This document shows positions 32,709-41,397 of a DNA stretch of 52,626 bases, piece after piece (within the stretch, counting starts at the first letter, position 1; each line of letters opens with the position of its first letter). A program made the translations under genes and the position numbers. Below the pieces are notes generated by a model, which was given only the letters and a program-made list of their open reading frames with translations, was not told the DNA's origin and searched no databases. The stretch covers positions 1 through 52,626 of the forward strand of contig DASYYE010000319.1 in assembly GCA_035946955.1 (NCBI GenBank). The letters run 5' to 3'. This DNA is from DASYYE01 sp035946955. GTDB lineage: Bacteria; Actinomycetota; Actinomycetes; Streptosporangiales; Streptosporangiaceae.

Positions 32709-33290
32709 CTAGTTGCAGTAATACCAGAGGGAATCGGTCACTCCCGTTCCGAGCCACGTGCCGGTTTCGCCGTCGTTGTCACCGATGTTGACGTGGTTGA
32801 TGTCGGTGAAGGTCCCGATGTAGGCCCACTGATCGCTGTAGAGATTCTCATTGATCGTGAGGCCGTACGACTTGGTGCCGTTGGTGGCCCAGAGACCAGG
32901 GACAGCGTGGGACGCGTTGGCGAATGCGCTGGGCACGAATACATAGAAGCCACACGTGCTGTACGTGGGGGGGCCGCTGATGTACCAGTCCACGTTGGCG
33001 CAGTTGGTTGTCCCGGTACTGGCTGTGTACGCGTTCTGGTGGCCGGTTCCATCTGTCGTGAAGTTCCAGCCAGAGCATTTCGAGGTAAACGTTGCGCTGT
33101 AATAGCCGCCGTTTGGGATCTTCGCAGGCCCGGCCGGTGGCGCGAACCCGGAACCGAGCGGGTAGGCAGGTGCCGCTGCGGCGCGGGGAACGGCCGCCAC
33201 CGTGGCTGCGCTGGCGCCGGCGGTGATGCCGAGCGGCAGGCACACGGCGAGCAGGCCAGCGGCCATTAGGTGCTGCACGCGAACGCGCAT
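32709..33290 (-). CDS. Secreted 193-aa protein, paralogue B
   Basis: The start and ribosome binding site are the same as in paralogue A, and the leader (MRVRVQHLMAAGLLAVCLPL) differs by one residue in its first twenty. The mature domain shares the motifs ATFTSKCSGWNFTTD, TNCANVDWYISG, INENLYSDQWAYIG and GDNDGETGTWLGTG. It differs at the mature N-terminus (PAKIPNGGYYS) and the last ten residues (DSLWYYCN against RSINFICGVN). The divergence pattern, with conserved core and variable ends, suggests related but distinct targets. Its upstream region shares about 25 bp with paralogue A before the two diverge. Confidence 0.75.
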   Translation of the reverse strand: MRVRVQHLMAAGLLAVCLPLGITAGASAATVAAVPRAAAAPAYPLGSGFAPPAGPAKIPNGGYYSATFTSKCSGWNFTTDGTGHQNAYTASTGTTNCANVDWYISGPPTYSTCGFYVFVPSAFANASHAVPGLWATNGTKSYGLTINENLYSDQWAYIGTFTDINHVNIGDNDGETGTWLGTGVTDSLWYYCN

Positions 33291-33441
33291 TTGCTGTCCT
33301 TCCTGTGTATTGGCACGGAGAACCACCCAGTCTGGTGACCCTGGCAGACCCCGCGAGTCCATGGTCAGCGGCGGCACTCCCGCGCCACTCCCGGCTCGCT
33401 ACCGAACCAGCACCGGAACGGGCCAGGCCTGGGCCAGCGGG

Positions 33442-33732
33442 TCAGGCGGCGCGGCCGACCCGCTCATAAGGGTCATCAGCCAGCGGGTACAGCGGGGCCT
33501 GGGTGGGGTCGAACCCCGCCCGCTTCGCCGCGGTGGCCGTCATCAGCCAGGCCTGCCCCGTGTACTCGCCGTCCTCGACCGCGTGGACCTCATAGACACC
33601 GGCCCGCGCGCGGGTGACCTGGACCCTGCTGCCCTCATGGAGGCCGCGCCACCAGGTGAGGAGCTCCCGTTTGGCCGGGGCTGAGCGGAGGATCCCGTCG
33701 TCCATGTCACAGGCCAGCCAGGTCCTAGCCAC
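33442..33732 (-). CDS. Hypothetical protein, 96 aa
   Basis: The GTG at 33732 overlaps the stop of the upstream gene by 8 bp, so translation is probably coupled. The protein is soluble, with WLACDMDDGILRSAPAKREL, then TWWRGLHEGSRVQVTRARAG and AGFDPTQAPLYPLADDPYERV. The middle segment (VQVTRARAGVYEVHAVEDGEY) looks like a small beta domain. I do not recognise the family. It is the third gene of a minus-strand set (34573, 34231, 33732) whose other members are also of unknown function. Confidence 0.55.
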   Translation of the reverse strand: MARTWLACDMDDGILRSAPAKRELLTWWRGLHEGSRVQVTRARAGVYEVHAVEDGEYTGQAWLMTATAAKRAGFDPTQAPLYPLADDPYERVGRAA

Positions 33733-34231
33733 CGCTGGGATCCTCAGCGGTGTGGGCTGCGGCCACCAGGGACCGTGCCAGCGACCGCGCGGCCCCTGGG
33801 TTGAGCCTGAACCGGACGTTGGCCTGCTCGACGGTCACCTTGACGGTGTGCCGCCCGGGGGCCGGGTGCACGACGAGGGTGGCCGGTACCGCGTCGTGGC
33901 CCGGCGGGGCGGCGCTGCCGCCAGGCTCCGTGCCCGGGCACCCGGCGTGGGGGTCGTCCAGGTCGACCGGTACCCGGGCTGGACAGGCCAGCAGCGGCGG
34001 GTTCTGCCAGGGGCCAATGCCGGTGACCTGGTCCGCCTGCCCTGCGTCGTATCCCGTGAGGAACGCGAACCACGCGAGGCCGCCGGTGAGTTCCCGCAGC
34101 CGTTCGTCGCCGACGCCGTCAACGTGGCTGCTGGCCCAGGCCGCCACGGCCAGCTCGACCCGGTTCGCCAGGTCTCCGGTGACCTGGCCGCCAGCGCCCC
34201 GGCTGCTGCCCCCGGAGATCCCAGACACCAA
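33725..34231 (-). CDS. Hypothetical protein, 168 aa
   Basis: The first 60 residues are helical (ANRVELAVAAWASSHVDGVG, then ELTGGLAWFAFLTGYDAGQA). A Pro/Gly-rich linker with two cysteines (ACPARVP, GCPGTEP) follows, then a beta-type end (TVKVTVEQANVRFRLNPGAARSLARSLVAA). I know no family. Its stop overlaps the next start. The last 35 codons exist a second time, decayed, at 31291-31406. Confidence 0.55.
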   Translation of the reverse strand: MVSGISGGSSRGAGGQVTGDLANRVELAVAAWASSHVDGVGDERLRELTGGLAWFAFLTGYDAGQADQVTGIGPWQNPPLLACPARVPVDLDDPHAGCPGTEPGGSAAPPGHDAVPATLVVHPAPGRHTVKVTVEQANVRFRLNPGAARSLARSLVAAAHTAEDPSGG

Positions 34232-34300
34232 CTCGCTGTTCCAGGCAGACCCTCGACCGCGAGCTTCGCCGCAGTCCTCGACCGGCGGGCACGCGCTCGG

Positions 34301-34573
34301 TCAGCGATATCTGCCGCGGGTGACCCGGTCCGCCCGGGTAGTTGGGGCCAGCGCGGCGAGGACGGCCTTCAGGACAGCCAGGCGGTGTGCACGGATAGCG
34401 GACGCGTCGGCCTGGGCACATGGCAGATTCTCCAAGGTCTTGCGTGCCGCCGAGACGGCGAGCATGCACAGCACGATCCGGGTGACCGCGCCGGCGAGGA
34501 CGGCGGCCGCGGTGATCAGCGCGGCGATCGCCAGCTCGGCCGAGGCGTCCGTGAAGACCGTGATCGTGTGCAT
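34301..34573 (-). CDS. Small membrane protein, 90 aa
   Basis: The protein has a hydrophobic segment (LAIAALITAAAVLAGAVTRIVLCMLAV, about 14-40) and a basic helical tail (RAHRLAVLKAVLAALAPTTRADR). It is the first gene of the minus-strand set and ends 69 bp before the next start. No motif points to function. Confidence 0.5.
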   Translation of the reverse strand: MHTITVFTDASAELAIAALITAAAVLAGAVTRIVLCMLAVSAARKTLENLPCAQADASAIRAHRLAVLKAVLAALAPTTRADRVTRGRYR

Positions 34574-34751
34574 CGCCAGCCGTCCTTGCCCGTGTCTGTT
34601 CAGGTGGTCTGGCTTCCTTCATACGGCAGTGACTGCGGCGCGGGTCCAGAGGCTCGTGGCCGGGTGGCGACCGCCGCGAGAGCACACCCGTGCGTGCGCA
34701 ACCACGACCGCACACCTGCGCGCTTACCTGGCCGCGCAGACACGGGCCAGC

Positions 34752-35675
34752 ATGGACGTCATGAGCGGTGACAAGGACCTCAAAGAGCAGCTGCCCTTCC
34801 CCTACAACCAGGACCTGTCCAAGGTGCTGACCCACCTCGACCGGCGTACCCCCTTCGCCCGCGAACGGCTGGCCAATAATCCGGTGACCGCTGCCTACAT
34901 CGCGGCCGCCGTCAGGCTGGCCGGCCGTCACCTAGGACCCAACCCTGACCGCGCGCCTGCCGACCCCAGGGACGAGAACTCGCTGGACCGCAAACTGTTC
35001 AGCTTCATCTCGCAGCGTGCCGTCGCCGAAGAGGTCGCGAACAACCCCGACCCCTTCCCCCGCCAGGGCAACGTCGCCACGATGAGGGCGACCTGGAAGT
35101 CCCACTCCGACTTCATCGCCGACCTCATCAGCTTCGCAACGTGGCCCGGGCACCTCCCGGCGGGCTTCTACGACGAGATGGCCGCAGGAGCCGAACGGCT
35201 GCTGGAAGGCCCCGACGCGGTCGACGCCGTGCACCAGCTGGCCTACATGAACGTGGCGGCCGACAACACCAGCGCGCCCGCTATCCGGCTCACCTACGTC
35301 GCGATGACCGCCGCAGACGGCGACAAGACCCTCAGCGAAGCCATCGGCCACAGCTATGACGTGCTGATGGCCCCATGGAAGGAGGTATACGCCGCATTCA
35401 GCGAGGCCCGGGGCCTCAAACTGCGGCCCGGGATCACCGTCGACGACATCGCCAACATCCTGGCCGCCCTGGTCGACGGACTGGAACTGCGCACCATCAG
35501 CAACCCCTCCGCCGCACTCATCGACCACGACCGCAAACGGACAGTGCTCGGGACAGCCGCACTCGCGCTCGCATACAGCTTCTTCCAGCCGGACAGCGAC
35601 CAGAACGGGAAAACCCTCGAGCAAGCCGTACACGAGCTGATCTACAGGCACCAGGAACCTGCACCAACCCGCTGA
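34752..35675 (+). CDS. All-helical protein with TetR-like C-terminal region
   Basis: Starts at 34752 or 34761 give about 305 residues. No HTH is evident at the N-terminus, which is helical (LSKVLTHLDRRTPFARERLA, then TAAYIAAAVRLAGRHLG). The last 120 residues resemble a TetR ligand-binding domain, with the helix GITVDDIANILAALVDGLELR and then DRKRTVLGTAALALAYSFF. Either the DNA-binding part was lost or this is a family in which two TetR-like helical domains are fused. There is no membrane segment. Downstream lies an IS5-type remnant, so the 3' context is disturbed. Confidence 0.6.
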   Translation: MDVMSGDKDLKEQLPFPYNQDLSKVLTHLDRRTPFARERLANNPVTAAYIAAAVRLAGRHLGPNPDRAPADPRDENSLDRKLFSFISQRAVAEEVANNPDPFPRQGNVATMRATWKSHSDFIADLISFATWPGHLPAGFYDEMAAGAERLLEGPDAVDAVHQLAYMNVAADNTSAPAIRLTYVAMTAADGDKTLSEAIGHSYDVLMAPWKEVYAAFSEARGLKLRPGITVDDIANILAALVDGLELRTISNPSAALIDHDRKRTVLGTAALALAYSFFQPDSDQNGKTLEQAVHELIYRHQEPAPTR

Positions 35676-35821
35676 CTGAGCACGTCAGGGCCCCGACCCC
35701 GTGACTCGCCTGGTGGGTCGACGCCCTCACCCACGCGGCGGATCACCTCGCGGAGCAGCGCCCGGGCGCGCCGCGGCGGATGTGAAATATCTCGGGGTCA
35801 TGCCACCAGCGCCCGGGAGGA

Positions 35822-36163
35822 TCCCGCCGGCTGATCGAGGCCATCCCGCCGGTGCGCGGCCGCCGTGGCCGGCCACGGCGGCGCCCAGACCGTATCTACG
35901 CCGACCGCGGCTACGACCACGACAAGTACCGAAGGCAGGTCCGGGCCGCCGGGATCACCCCGGTCATCGCCCGCCGCGGCACGGAGCACGGCTCCGGCCT
36001 GGGCGTACACCGCTGGGTCGTCGAGCAGAGTTTCGCCCTGCTGCACTGGTTCCGGCGGCTGCGGATCCGCTGGGAGGTCCGCGACGACATCCACGAAGCC
36101 TTCCTCAGCCTCGCCTGCGGCATCATCTGCTGGCGCCGACTGGCCAACACACAACTTTGTTAG
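35822..36163 (+). pseudogene. IS5-type (IS427-group) transposase, C-terminal part
   Basis: About 110 residues from LIEAIPPVRGRRGRPRRRPD onward match the end of IS5-family transposases: the second Asp in IYADRGYDHDKYRRQVRAAG and the Glu region in GSGLGVHRWVVEQSFALLHW. The final helix is FLSLACGIICWRRL. The N-terminal half with the first Asp is absent, so it is inactive. A terminal repeat may lie just after the stop (TTAGGAGCTCTTA at about 36160-36172). Confidence 0.75.
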
Positions 36164-36177
36164 GAGCTCTTAAGACC

Positions 36178-36288
36178 CATGTGGCAACCCGGGAAGTAGA
36201 GGCCATCTGCCAGACAGGGAGTCACGACAACATCGTGGCCCTGTACGACCGGGGATCCGCGGACGGGACCGACTATCTGGTTACTTTG
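36178..36288 (+). pseudogene. Ser/Thr protein kinase N-lobe fragment
   Basis: The frame reads HVATREVEAICQTGSHDNIV, then ALYDRGSADGTDYLVTL. This matches the alphaC-to-beta5 segment of bacterial Ser/Thr kinases (E-x-E-A-I-x-x-x-G-x-H-x-N-I-V-A-L-Y-D and Y-L-V). The Gly loop, catalytic loop and DFG are absent. Only about 37 codons survive between the IS5-type remnant and the LuxR gene, so the kinase was probably deleted by the IS. Confidence 0.6.
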
Positions 36289-36548
36289 TGCTGGCATGTG
36301 CGGCGGACGTGGCCACACGTGCACTTGAGGGTCCAAAGTAGCGCTGAACCGGCAGACCACCGCCTTGTGCGTACATCGTGGCTGCTAATGGTTTCAATTG
36401 GGAGAGTATGTCGGTCTTGTACCGATACCTGAGTAAAAATCCCACCGAATCGGTCGTTCCGCAGTGCCGGGCGGGGATTTTCCACAGGGTGGACGACCAG
36501 GAATAATGCCGTGAGGAGCTGGACAGGGCCGGATCTCCAGTTGAACGG

Positions 36549-39443
36549 GTGTGTGTGGTGCCGATTGGTTTGTTAGAGCGTGAGAATGAGCTGGCGCGGC
36601 TCGATGCGCTGCTTGCCGCGGCCCAGGCCGGCACTGGCGGCATGGCGCTGGTCACCGGTCCCGCGGGGATCGGCAAGACAACACTGCTCAGAGCGGTCCA
36701 AGACCGCGCCCACCAAGCAGGCATGCAGGTCTTGACCGGACGCGGCGGGGAACTAGAAGGTGACTTCTCCTTCGGAGTAGCGCGGCAGCTGTTCGAGCGG
36801 TTGCTCGCCGACGCCAAGACGGCAGAGCGGGACAGATTGCTCGCCGGGGCAGCACACCGGGCCCTGATCGCGCTCGAGAGCCAGCCGGACACCACGCCCC
36901 CGCCGGGTACCGACTCACTGTTCGCGGTGGTCCACGGCCTGTACTGGCTGGCCGTGAATGCGAGCGGCACCAGCCCGGTGCTGGTCACGGTCGACGACCT
37001 CCACTGGGCAGACCAGGCATCGCTGCGCTTGGTGTTGTACCTGGCTGAACGACTGACCGGACTCCCCGTAGCGCTAGCGCTTTCGTGGCGGACAGGGGAG
37101 TACCGCGCCGGTGCGGACCGTCTCGCACGCCTGGAGCAGATCGCCGTTGGCCACATAGCAAGTCCCGCTCCGCTCAGCCGCTCGGGTGTCCGGGCGCTGC
37201 TGACCGAGGAGTTCGGGACAGTACCTGCGGAGCGGTTCGCCGGCGAGTGCTACGCCGTGACCGGCGGCAACCCGTTCCTCCTCCGCGAACTCGTCCAGAG
37301 CCTGCGCGCGGACGGTATCGGCCCTGACGAACCGGGCGCCGTCCGGGTGGCGGACCTGGGCCCACGGTCGGTCGCGCAGGCGGTCGCGTTGCGGATCGCG
37401 CGGCTTGGCCCTGCGGCGGGCGAACTCGCGCGGGCGGCTGCGATCCTGGGAGACGGCGCACAGTTGCGGCATGCCGTGGCGCTGGCCGGGATCCCGTTCG
37501 CGGACGCCGCCGCGGCAGCGGATGGGCTGGCCAGCATCGGCGTGTTCGAGCCGGGCACGCCGCTGCGGTTCGTGCACCCAATCGTGCGCAGGGCGGTCCA
37601 CGATGACATCCCCGAAGTCGGCCGGGGAGTCCGCCATGCCGAGGCGGCGCGGCTGCTGGCCGCCGAAGGCGCGGACCTGGACTCGGTGTGCGCGCACCTG
37701 CTGGTGTGCGAGCCGGCCGGGTCGCGTGAGGTGGTGGAGACGTTGCGGGCGGCCGCCCTGCGGGCGGCTGGACGCGGCGCGCCTGAGAGCGCGGTCGACT
37801 ATTTGCGGCGGGCACTGGCGGAGACAGCGGATGTGAGCGTGCGCGGCGGGTTGCTGCATGACCTGGGCCGGGCCGAAAAGGTTCTCGGTGAGCCAGCAGC
37901 AGTACCGCACCTGCGTGAGTCGCTGCAGACCTCCTCCGACCTGGCTGTCCGGGCGGCTGTCGCGGCGAGCCTGGCGGAGTTGCTGGTGCTCGGCGGCCAG
38001 TGGGATGCCGGTGCATCGGTCGCACGCGAGGCACTGGTGGAACTGTCGGGCCATCAGCGGCTTGGCGGGCAGTCCCGCGAGGCCGTTGCGCGCCTGCAGA
38101 CCTGGTGGGCTGGGTTGTCGGCCTACGACCCCGAGTTGGTGGACGAATTCGACCGCAGTCTTGAGGAGCTGCTGGTCGCTGCCGACGAGACAGGCCCCGT
38201 ATCGAGCCTGCTCGCGGGGCTGCTCGCGAGCGTCCTCGGCTGGCGCGGGGAACGGGGGTGCAGGGTGGTGGCCCTGCTCGACCACGCACTCGACCAGGGC
38301 CGTCTGCTCATCCAGTTCGACGCAGCCCCCTTGATTTCCTCACAGGCCGTCTTCGCCCCCGTCGTCCTGGACGACCTCGCGCGCGCAGCAGCGGTCGCCG
38401 ACCGGTTGTCAGCTCTGTCGAGTTCACGTGGTTCGGTGCTCGGGCTGTCCGTGGCCGCCAGTGTGCGCGCCACTGTGAGGGCACGCCGGGGCGACCTGGT
38501 GGGTGCCGAGACCGACATGCGCGAAGTCGCCGAGCTCGCGCAGGAGCACGGTATGGCGTTCGCCATCCCCTCGGTGCTGTTCTTCGGGGCCGATGCGCTG
38601 ATCGAGCGGCCCGGCCTGGGCGACCTCAGCGCGCTCGCCGTCGGGACCGAACTGGCTCCTGATTTCGCACGCACCGCCAGCGGGGCGATGCTGCGGGAGG
38701 TCCGCGGGCGGCTCGCGCTCGCCACCGGGGACTTCGGCACCGCCCAGACTGAGCTGCAGGCAGCCGCGGGCACCTATGAGGCACTGCACCTGCGAGACGC
38801 CGGCACGTGCTGGCGTTCCGCGCTGGCACTCGCCATCGGGGCACAGGATCCTGATCAGGCGCTGCGGTTGGCGGACGACGAGCTTGCGGGCGCGTGGCAG
38901 GCTGGCCTGCCGCGGCCGGCCGGGATCGCGTTGCGCACGCTCGGCATGCTCAGGGGTGGCAGGCAAGGGCTGCGTGACCTGCGAGAGGCCGCCGACGTGC
39001 TCGCGAGTGCGGGGGCACGGCTGGAGCATGCTCGCGCCATGGTCGAACTCGGGTCCGCGCTGCGGCGCGCCAACCAGCGCGCTGAAGCGCGCACACCGTT
39101 GCGCATGGGCCTGGACCTGGCGCACCGCTGCGGCGCCACCCGGCTCGCGCAGCGGGCATCCACCGAACTGCAAGCCGCTGGCGCCAAGCCCCGGCGGGCT
39201 GTGCTGACCGGGCTGGAGGCGCTGACAGCCAGTGAGCGGCGGGCGGCCGAGCTGGCCGCGGACGGTCTGAGCAACCCCGAGATCGCCCAGGCGCTGTTCG
39301 TGACCCTCAACACCGTGGAAGGTCACCTGCGCCGCGCCTACCGGAAGCTGTCGATCAGCTCCCGCAGTCAGTTGCCCGGCGCGCTGCGATCTGCCGCACC
39401 GAGGGCACTCGCATCGACGGGCGGGGGCAACGGACGACGCTAG
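36549..39443 (+). CDS. LuxR-family ATP-binding regulator (LAL)
   Basis: The 964-residue protein (GTG at 36549; in-frame GTG at 36558 also possible) begins with an AAA-type ATPase: Walker A GPAGIGKTT (37-45) and Walker B TVDDLHWADQ (near 150). A long helical TPR-like region follows (350-880). The C-terminus is a LuxR HTH (LTASERRAAELAADGLSNPEIAQALF, then NTVEGHLRRAYRKLSI), about residues 890-950. This is the LAL architecture, typical of pathway-specific activators in actinomycetes. No biosynthetic cluster directly follows, so the regulon is unclear. The preceding DNA is IS-damaged, and its original neighbours may be lost. Confidence 0.9.
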   Translation: MCVVPIGLLERENELARLDALLAAAQAGTGGMALVTGPAGIGKTTLLRAVQDRAHQAGMQVLTGRGGELEGDFSFGVARQLFERLLADAKTAERDRLLAGAAHRALIALESQPDTTPPPGTDSLFAVVHGLYWLAVNASGTSPVLVTVDDLHWADQASLRLVLYLAERLTGLPVALALSWRTGEYRAGADRLARLEQIAVGHIASPAPLSRSGVRALLTEEFGTVPAERFAGECYAVTGGNPFLLRELVQSLRADGIGPDEPGAVRVADLGPRSVAQAVALRIARLGPAAGELARAAAILGDGAQLRHAVALAGIPFADAAAAADGLASIGVFEPGTPLRFVHPIVRRAVHDDIPEVGRGVRHAEAARLLAAEGADLDSVCAHLLVCEPAGSREVVETLRAAALRAAGRGAPESAVDYLRRALAETADVSVRGGLLHDLGRAEKVLGEPAAVPHLRESLQTSSDLAVRAAVAASLAELLVLGGQWDAGASVAREALVELSGHQRLGGQSREAVARLQTWWAGLSAYDPELVDEFDRSLEELLVAADETGPVSSLLAGLLASVLGWRGERGCRVVALLDHALDQGRLLIQFDAAPLISSQAVFAPVVLDDLARAAAVADRLSALSSSRGSVLGLSVAASVRATVRARRGDLVGAETDMREVAELAQEHGMAFAIPSVLFFGADALIERPGLGDLSALAVGTELAPDFARTASGAMLREVRGRLALATGDFGTAQTELQAAAGTYEALHLRDAGTCWRSALALAIGAQDPDQALRLADDELAGAWQAGLPRPAGIALRTLGMLRGGRQGLRDLREAADVLASAGARLEHARAMVELGSALRRANQRAEARTPLRMGLDLAHRCGATRLAQRASTELQAAGAKPRRAVLTGLEALTASERRAAELAADGLSNPEIAQALFVTLNTVEGHLRRAYRKLSISSRSQLPGALRSAAPRALASTGGGNGRR

Positions 39444-39710
39444 CTCCGTCACACGGACTGCTGTCCCACTGACGGGTATGCCCGCCCAAAATTGCACGGT
39501 GCCTCCGTGGTGCGGACGCCGCCCGGCAAGGGGCATGATCGGCCTCGTGACGCTATCCACAGCAATGCGATCCGGGTCCGCACCCCGGCTCGCAGAACGC
39601 TGGACCGGCGAGATAGTCACCACCTTTGCTCCAGAGGGATGCAGATGACCGAGCAGGCAGGTGGTTGAGCCGGGCACCGGCGGCTTGGATAGGGGGGCCT
39701 TCCTGAGTGA

Positions 39711-39748
39711 GCGCCTGACTGACCCGAGCGCTCGGGTCAGTCAGGCGC
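39711..39748. terminator. Perfect 38-bp palindrome, bidirectional terminator
   Basis: The two 19-bp arms (39711-39729 and 39730-39748) are exact reverse complements with no spacer. The palindrome sits between the convergent LuxR (ends 39443) and MazG-like (ends 39807) genes and would fold into a very strong hairpin. No other gene lies in 39444-39806. Confidence 0.75.
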
Positions 39749-39806
39749 CCACGCGGGGAGTCAGTCTGCAGTAGGCCTCGGTATCTGGCCCTGGTCAGTA
39801 ACGGGA

Positions 39807-40160
39807 TCAGGGCTTTGGGGGCGCGGGGAATCGTTTCTCGTTGATCTGGGCCTTTTTACGCACGGCTTCGGCCAGGTCGACACCGAGGACATCAGCCAGT
39901 CTGATGAGGTATTGGAGGACATCGGCCAATTCCGATTCGACTGCCTCGGCCTCGAGGGGGTCGTTCATGATGCTTTCGGACTCGCTGGGTGTGAGCCATT
40001 GGAAGCACGCCACGAGCTCGCCGGCTTCCCCGGCAAGGGCCATCGCGAGGTTCTTGGGTGTGTGGTAACGCTCCCAGTCCCTGGCCCGGGCGAAGGCCCG
40101 CAGCATCGCCGCCAGGTCGCGGAGGCTGTCCCCGTGTCCCGGCACGACGTCATTCACCAT
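39807..40160 (-). CDS. MazG-like nucleotide pyrophosphohydrolase
   Basis: The ATG at 40160 follows AAGGTGG and gives 117 residues. The MazG/dCTPase motifs are clear: NLAMALAGEAGELVACFQWL (first acidic motif) and EAVESELADVLQYLIRLADV (second, ExxD). The C-terminal KKAQINEKRFP binds the nucleotide phosphate in the family. Such all-alpha enzymes hydrolyse (d)NTPs to NMP and pyrophosphate in house-cleaning. The length fits the single-domain group rather than full MazG. It stands alone. Confidence 0.85.
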   Translation of the reverse strand: MVNDVVPGHGDSLRDLAAMLRAFARARDWERYHTPKNLAMALAGEAGELVACFQWLTPSESESIMNDPLEAEAVESELADVLQYLIRLADVLGVDLAEAVRKKAQINEKRFPAPPKP

Positions 40161-40701
40161 TGGCCACCTTGAGTTCGCGTATGCCCAAGCCTGTGAGCAC
40201 TGGAAGCTGCGCATCGCCCGCAAGCAATCAGACAATATCGTCGGCGGAGCCGGGCGAACTCGCGCTTGCGGGCACGGACTCGTCGTGACGCAGTGTAACT
40301 AGCCGACCCTCGGTGCACCATCTTCCTGTCAGCTGACGGCGGGTCATGACCGGTGCCGACGGCCGATTGGCAAGCCTTCATATAGGCAGTTGGAGAGGGC
40401 TGCTCCGGGTGAGCGAGCCCCCGCTTTGTGCGGACAGCGTGGCTGCTAACTGTGGGTTAACGCGAGGGCGCGACAAATGTCCGGGGTACGAGGGACTTCC
40501 GTCCCGGTGTGTCTTGCCTCACATGCGTGATCAGAACCCGCCAGTTGCCGGATGTGCCGGACATGGGTGCGGAGGGACAGTCAGAGGGTCGAGAAAACCC
40601 ACGCGTTGCGAGGCACACTCCGATGACTGCTCAGCAGGACCCCGCACAATTCAAATACTTCAAGGGTGCGTCACCCATGCTGACAGCGCACTGGAACAGT
40701 C
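40161..40701. other. Intergenic region, no gene seen
   Basis: These 540 bp lie between divergent genes and are less GC-rich than the neighbours. I see no coding frame with a recognisable product. Promoters of the MazG-like gene and of the ATP-binding gene at 40702 must be in here. Confidence 0.5.
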
Positions 40702-41397
40702 ATGGACAGCACCTCTGACGGCCATCGGCCTGGTCCAGGCGCGGCGGCCAGCGGCGACCTGACGGATCCAGCGGCCGCGACAGACGACTCGCAGCGGTGG
40801 CATCGGGTCTTTACCGGGGAGAGCCGCGAACTCTCCACCCTGCGCCACTGGCTCTCGAGCGTGCTGCCCGACTGCCCGGCCCGCGACGACGTACTGAGCG
40901 TCGCCACGGAGCTGGCGGGCAACGCGATCCAGCACACCGCAAGCGGCAATGGCGGCTGGTTCGCAGTCGAGGTCACCCTGGACCACTCGGTTGTCGCGGT
41001 GGCGGTCGCTGACTGCGGCGGCCCGGAAGAACCGCACATCATCGAAGACCTGGAGTGCGAACACGGGCGTGGCCTGTTGCTTGTGCAAGGCCTGTCGATA
41101 CGCACCGGGTACAACGGCGACGACAGCGGCCGGCTGGTCTGGGCACACATCGCCTGGGAGCACAAAGACGACGACGTGGCCGCGGCCCCCGAGCAGCCAG
41201 CGGTCCATGACAGGAATGGCGCCCTCAGACGGCGGTTTCCCGGCGTCCCGGCCTGGTACGGCCGTTCCACCTTGCTGGCCTGGTCACTGGCGGATCCCGA
41301 CTTCCCAGTAACCCCGGCGACATCTCCGGAAACAGCGGAATCTGAACGTAAGAGAACGACTTCCCGAGCAGGTCGCCATCGCGGGAGACGACAGTGA
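40702..41397 (+). CDS. ATP-binding protein, RsbW-like
   Basis: The 231-residue protein has a GHKL fold at about residues 35-155: N box (DVLSVATELAGNAIQHTASG), G1 (VAVADCGGPEEP), G2 (HGRGLLLVQGLSI) and a final strand (DSGRLVWAHIAW). The N-terminal 30 residues are disordered and the last 70 are charged and probably flexible. It is similar in role to the gene at 2480 but longer. Its TGA overlaps the GTG of the phosphotransferase by 4 bp, so both are co-translated. A sigma-factor or kinase-switch role is inferred. Confidence 0.85.
   Translation: MDSTSDGHRPGPGAAASGDLTDPAAATDDSQRWHRVFTGESRELSTLRHWLSSVLPDCPARDDVLSVATELAGNAIQHTASGNGGWFAVEVTLDHSVVAVAVADCGGPEEPHIIEDLECEHGRGLLLVQGLSIRTGYNGDDSGRLVWAHIAWEHKDDDVAAAPEQPAVHDRNGALRRRFPGVPAWYGRSTLLAWSLADPDFPVTPATSPETAESERKRTTSRAGRHRGRRQ

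Noticed and set aside
32457..33269. Long plus-strand frame opposite secreted paralogue B
   Set aside because: The minus strand encodes a signal peptide and a product shared with paralogue A. The plus-strand product is an antisense artefact repeated at both loci because the DNA is duplicated.
37074..38285. Long minus-strand frames inside the LuxR regulator
   Set aside because: The plus strand encodes a continuous ATPase-TPR-HTH protein. The antisense frames are composition artefacts rich in R, P and A.
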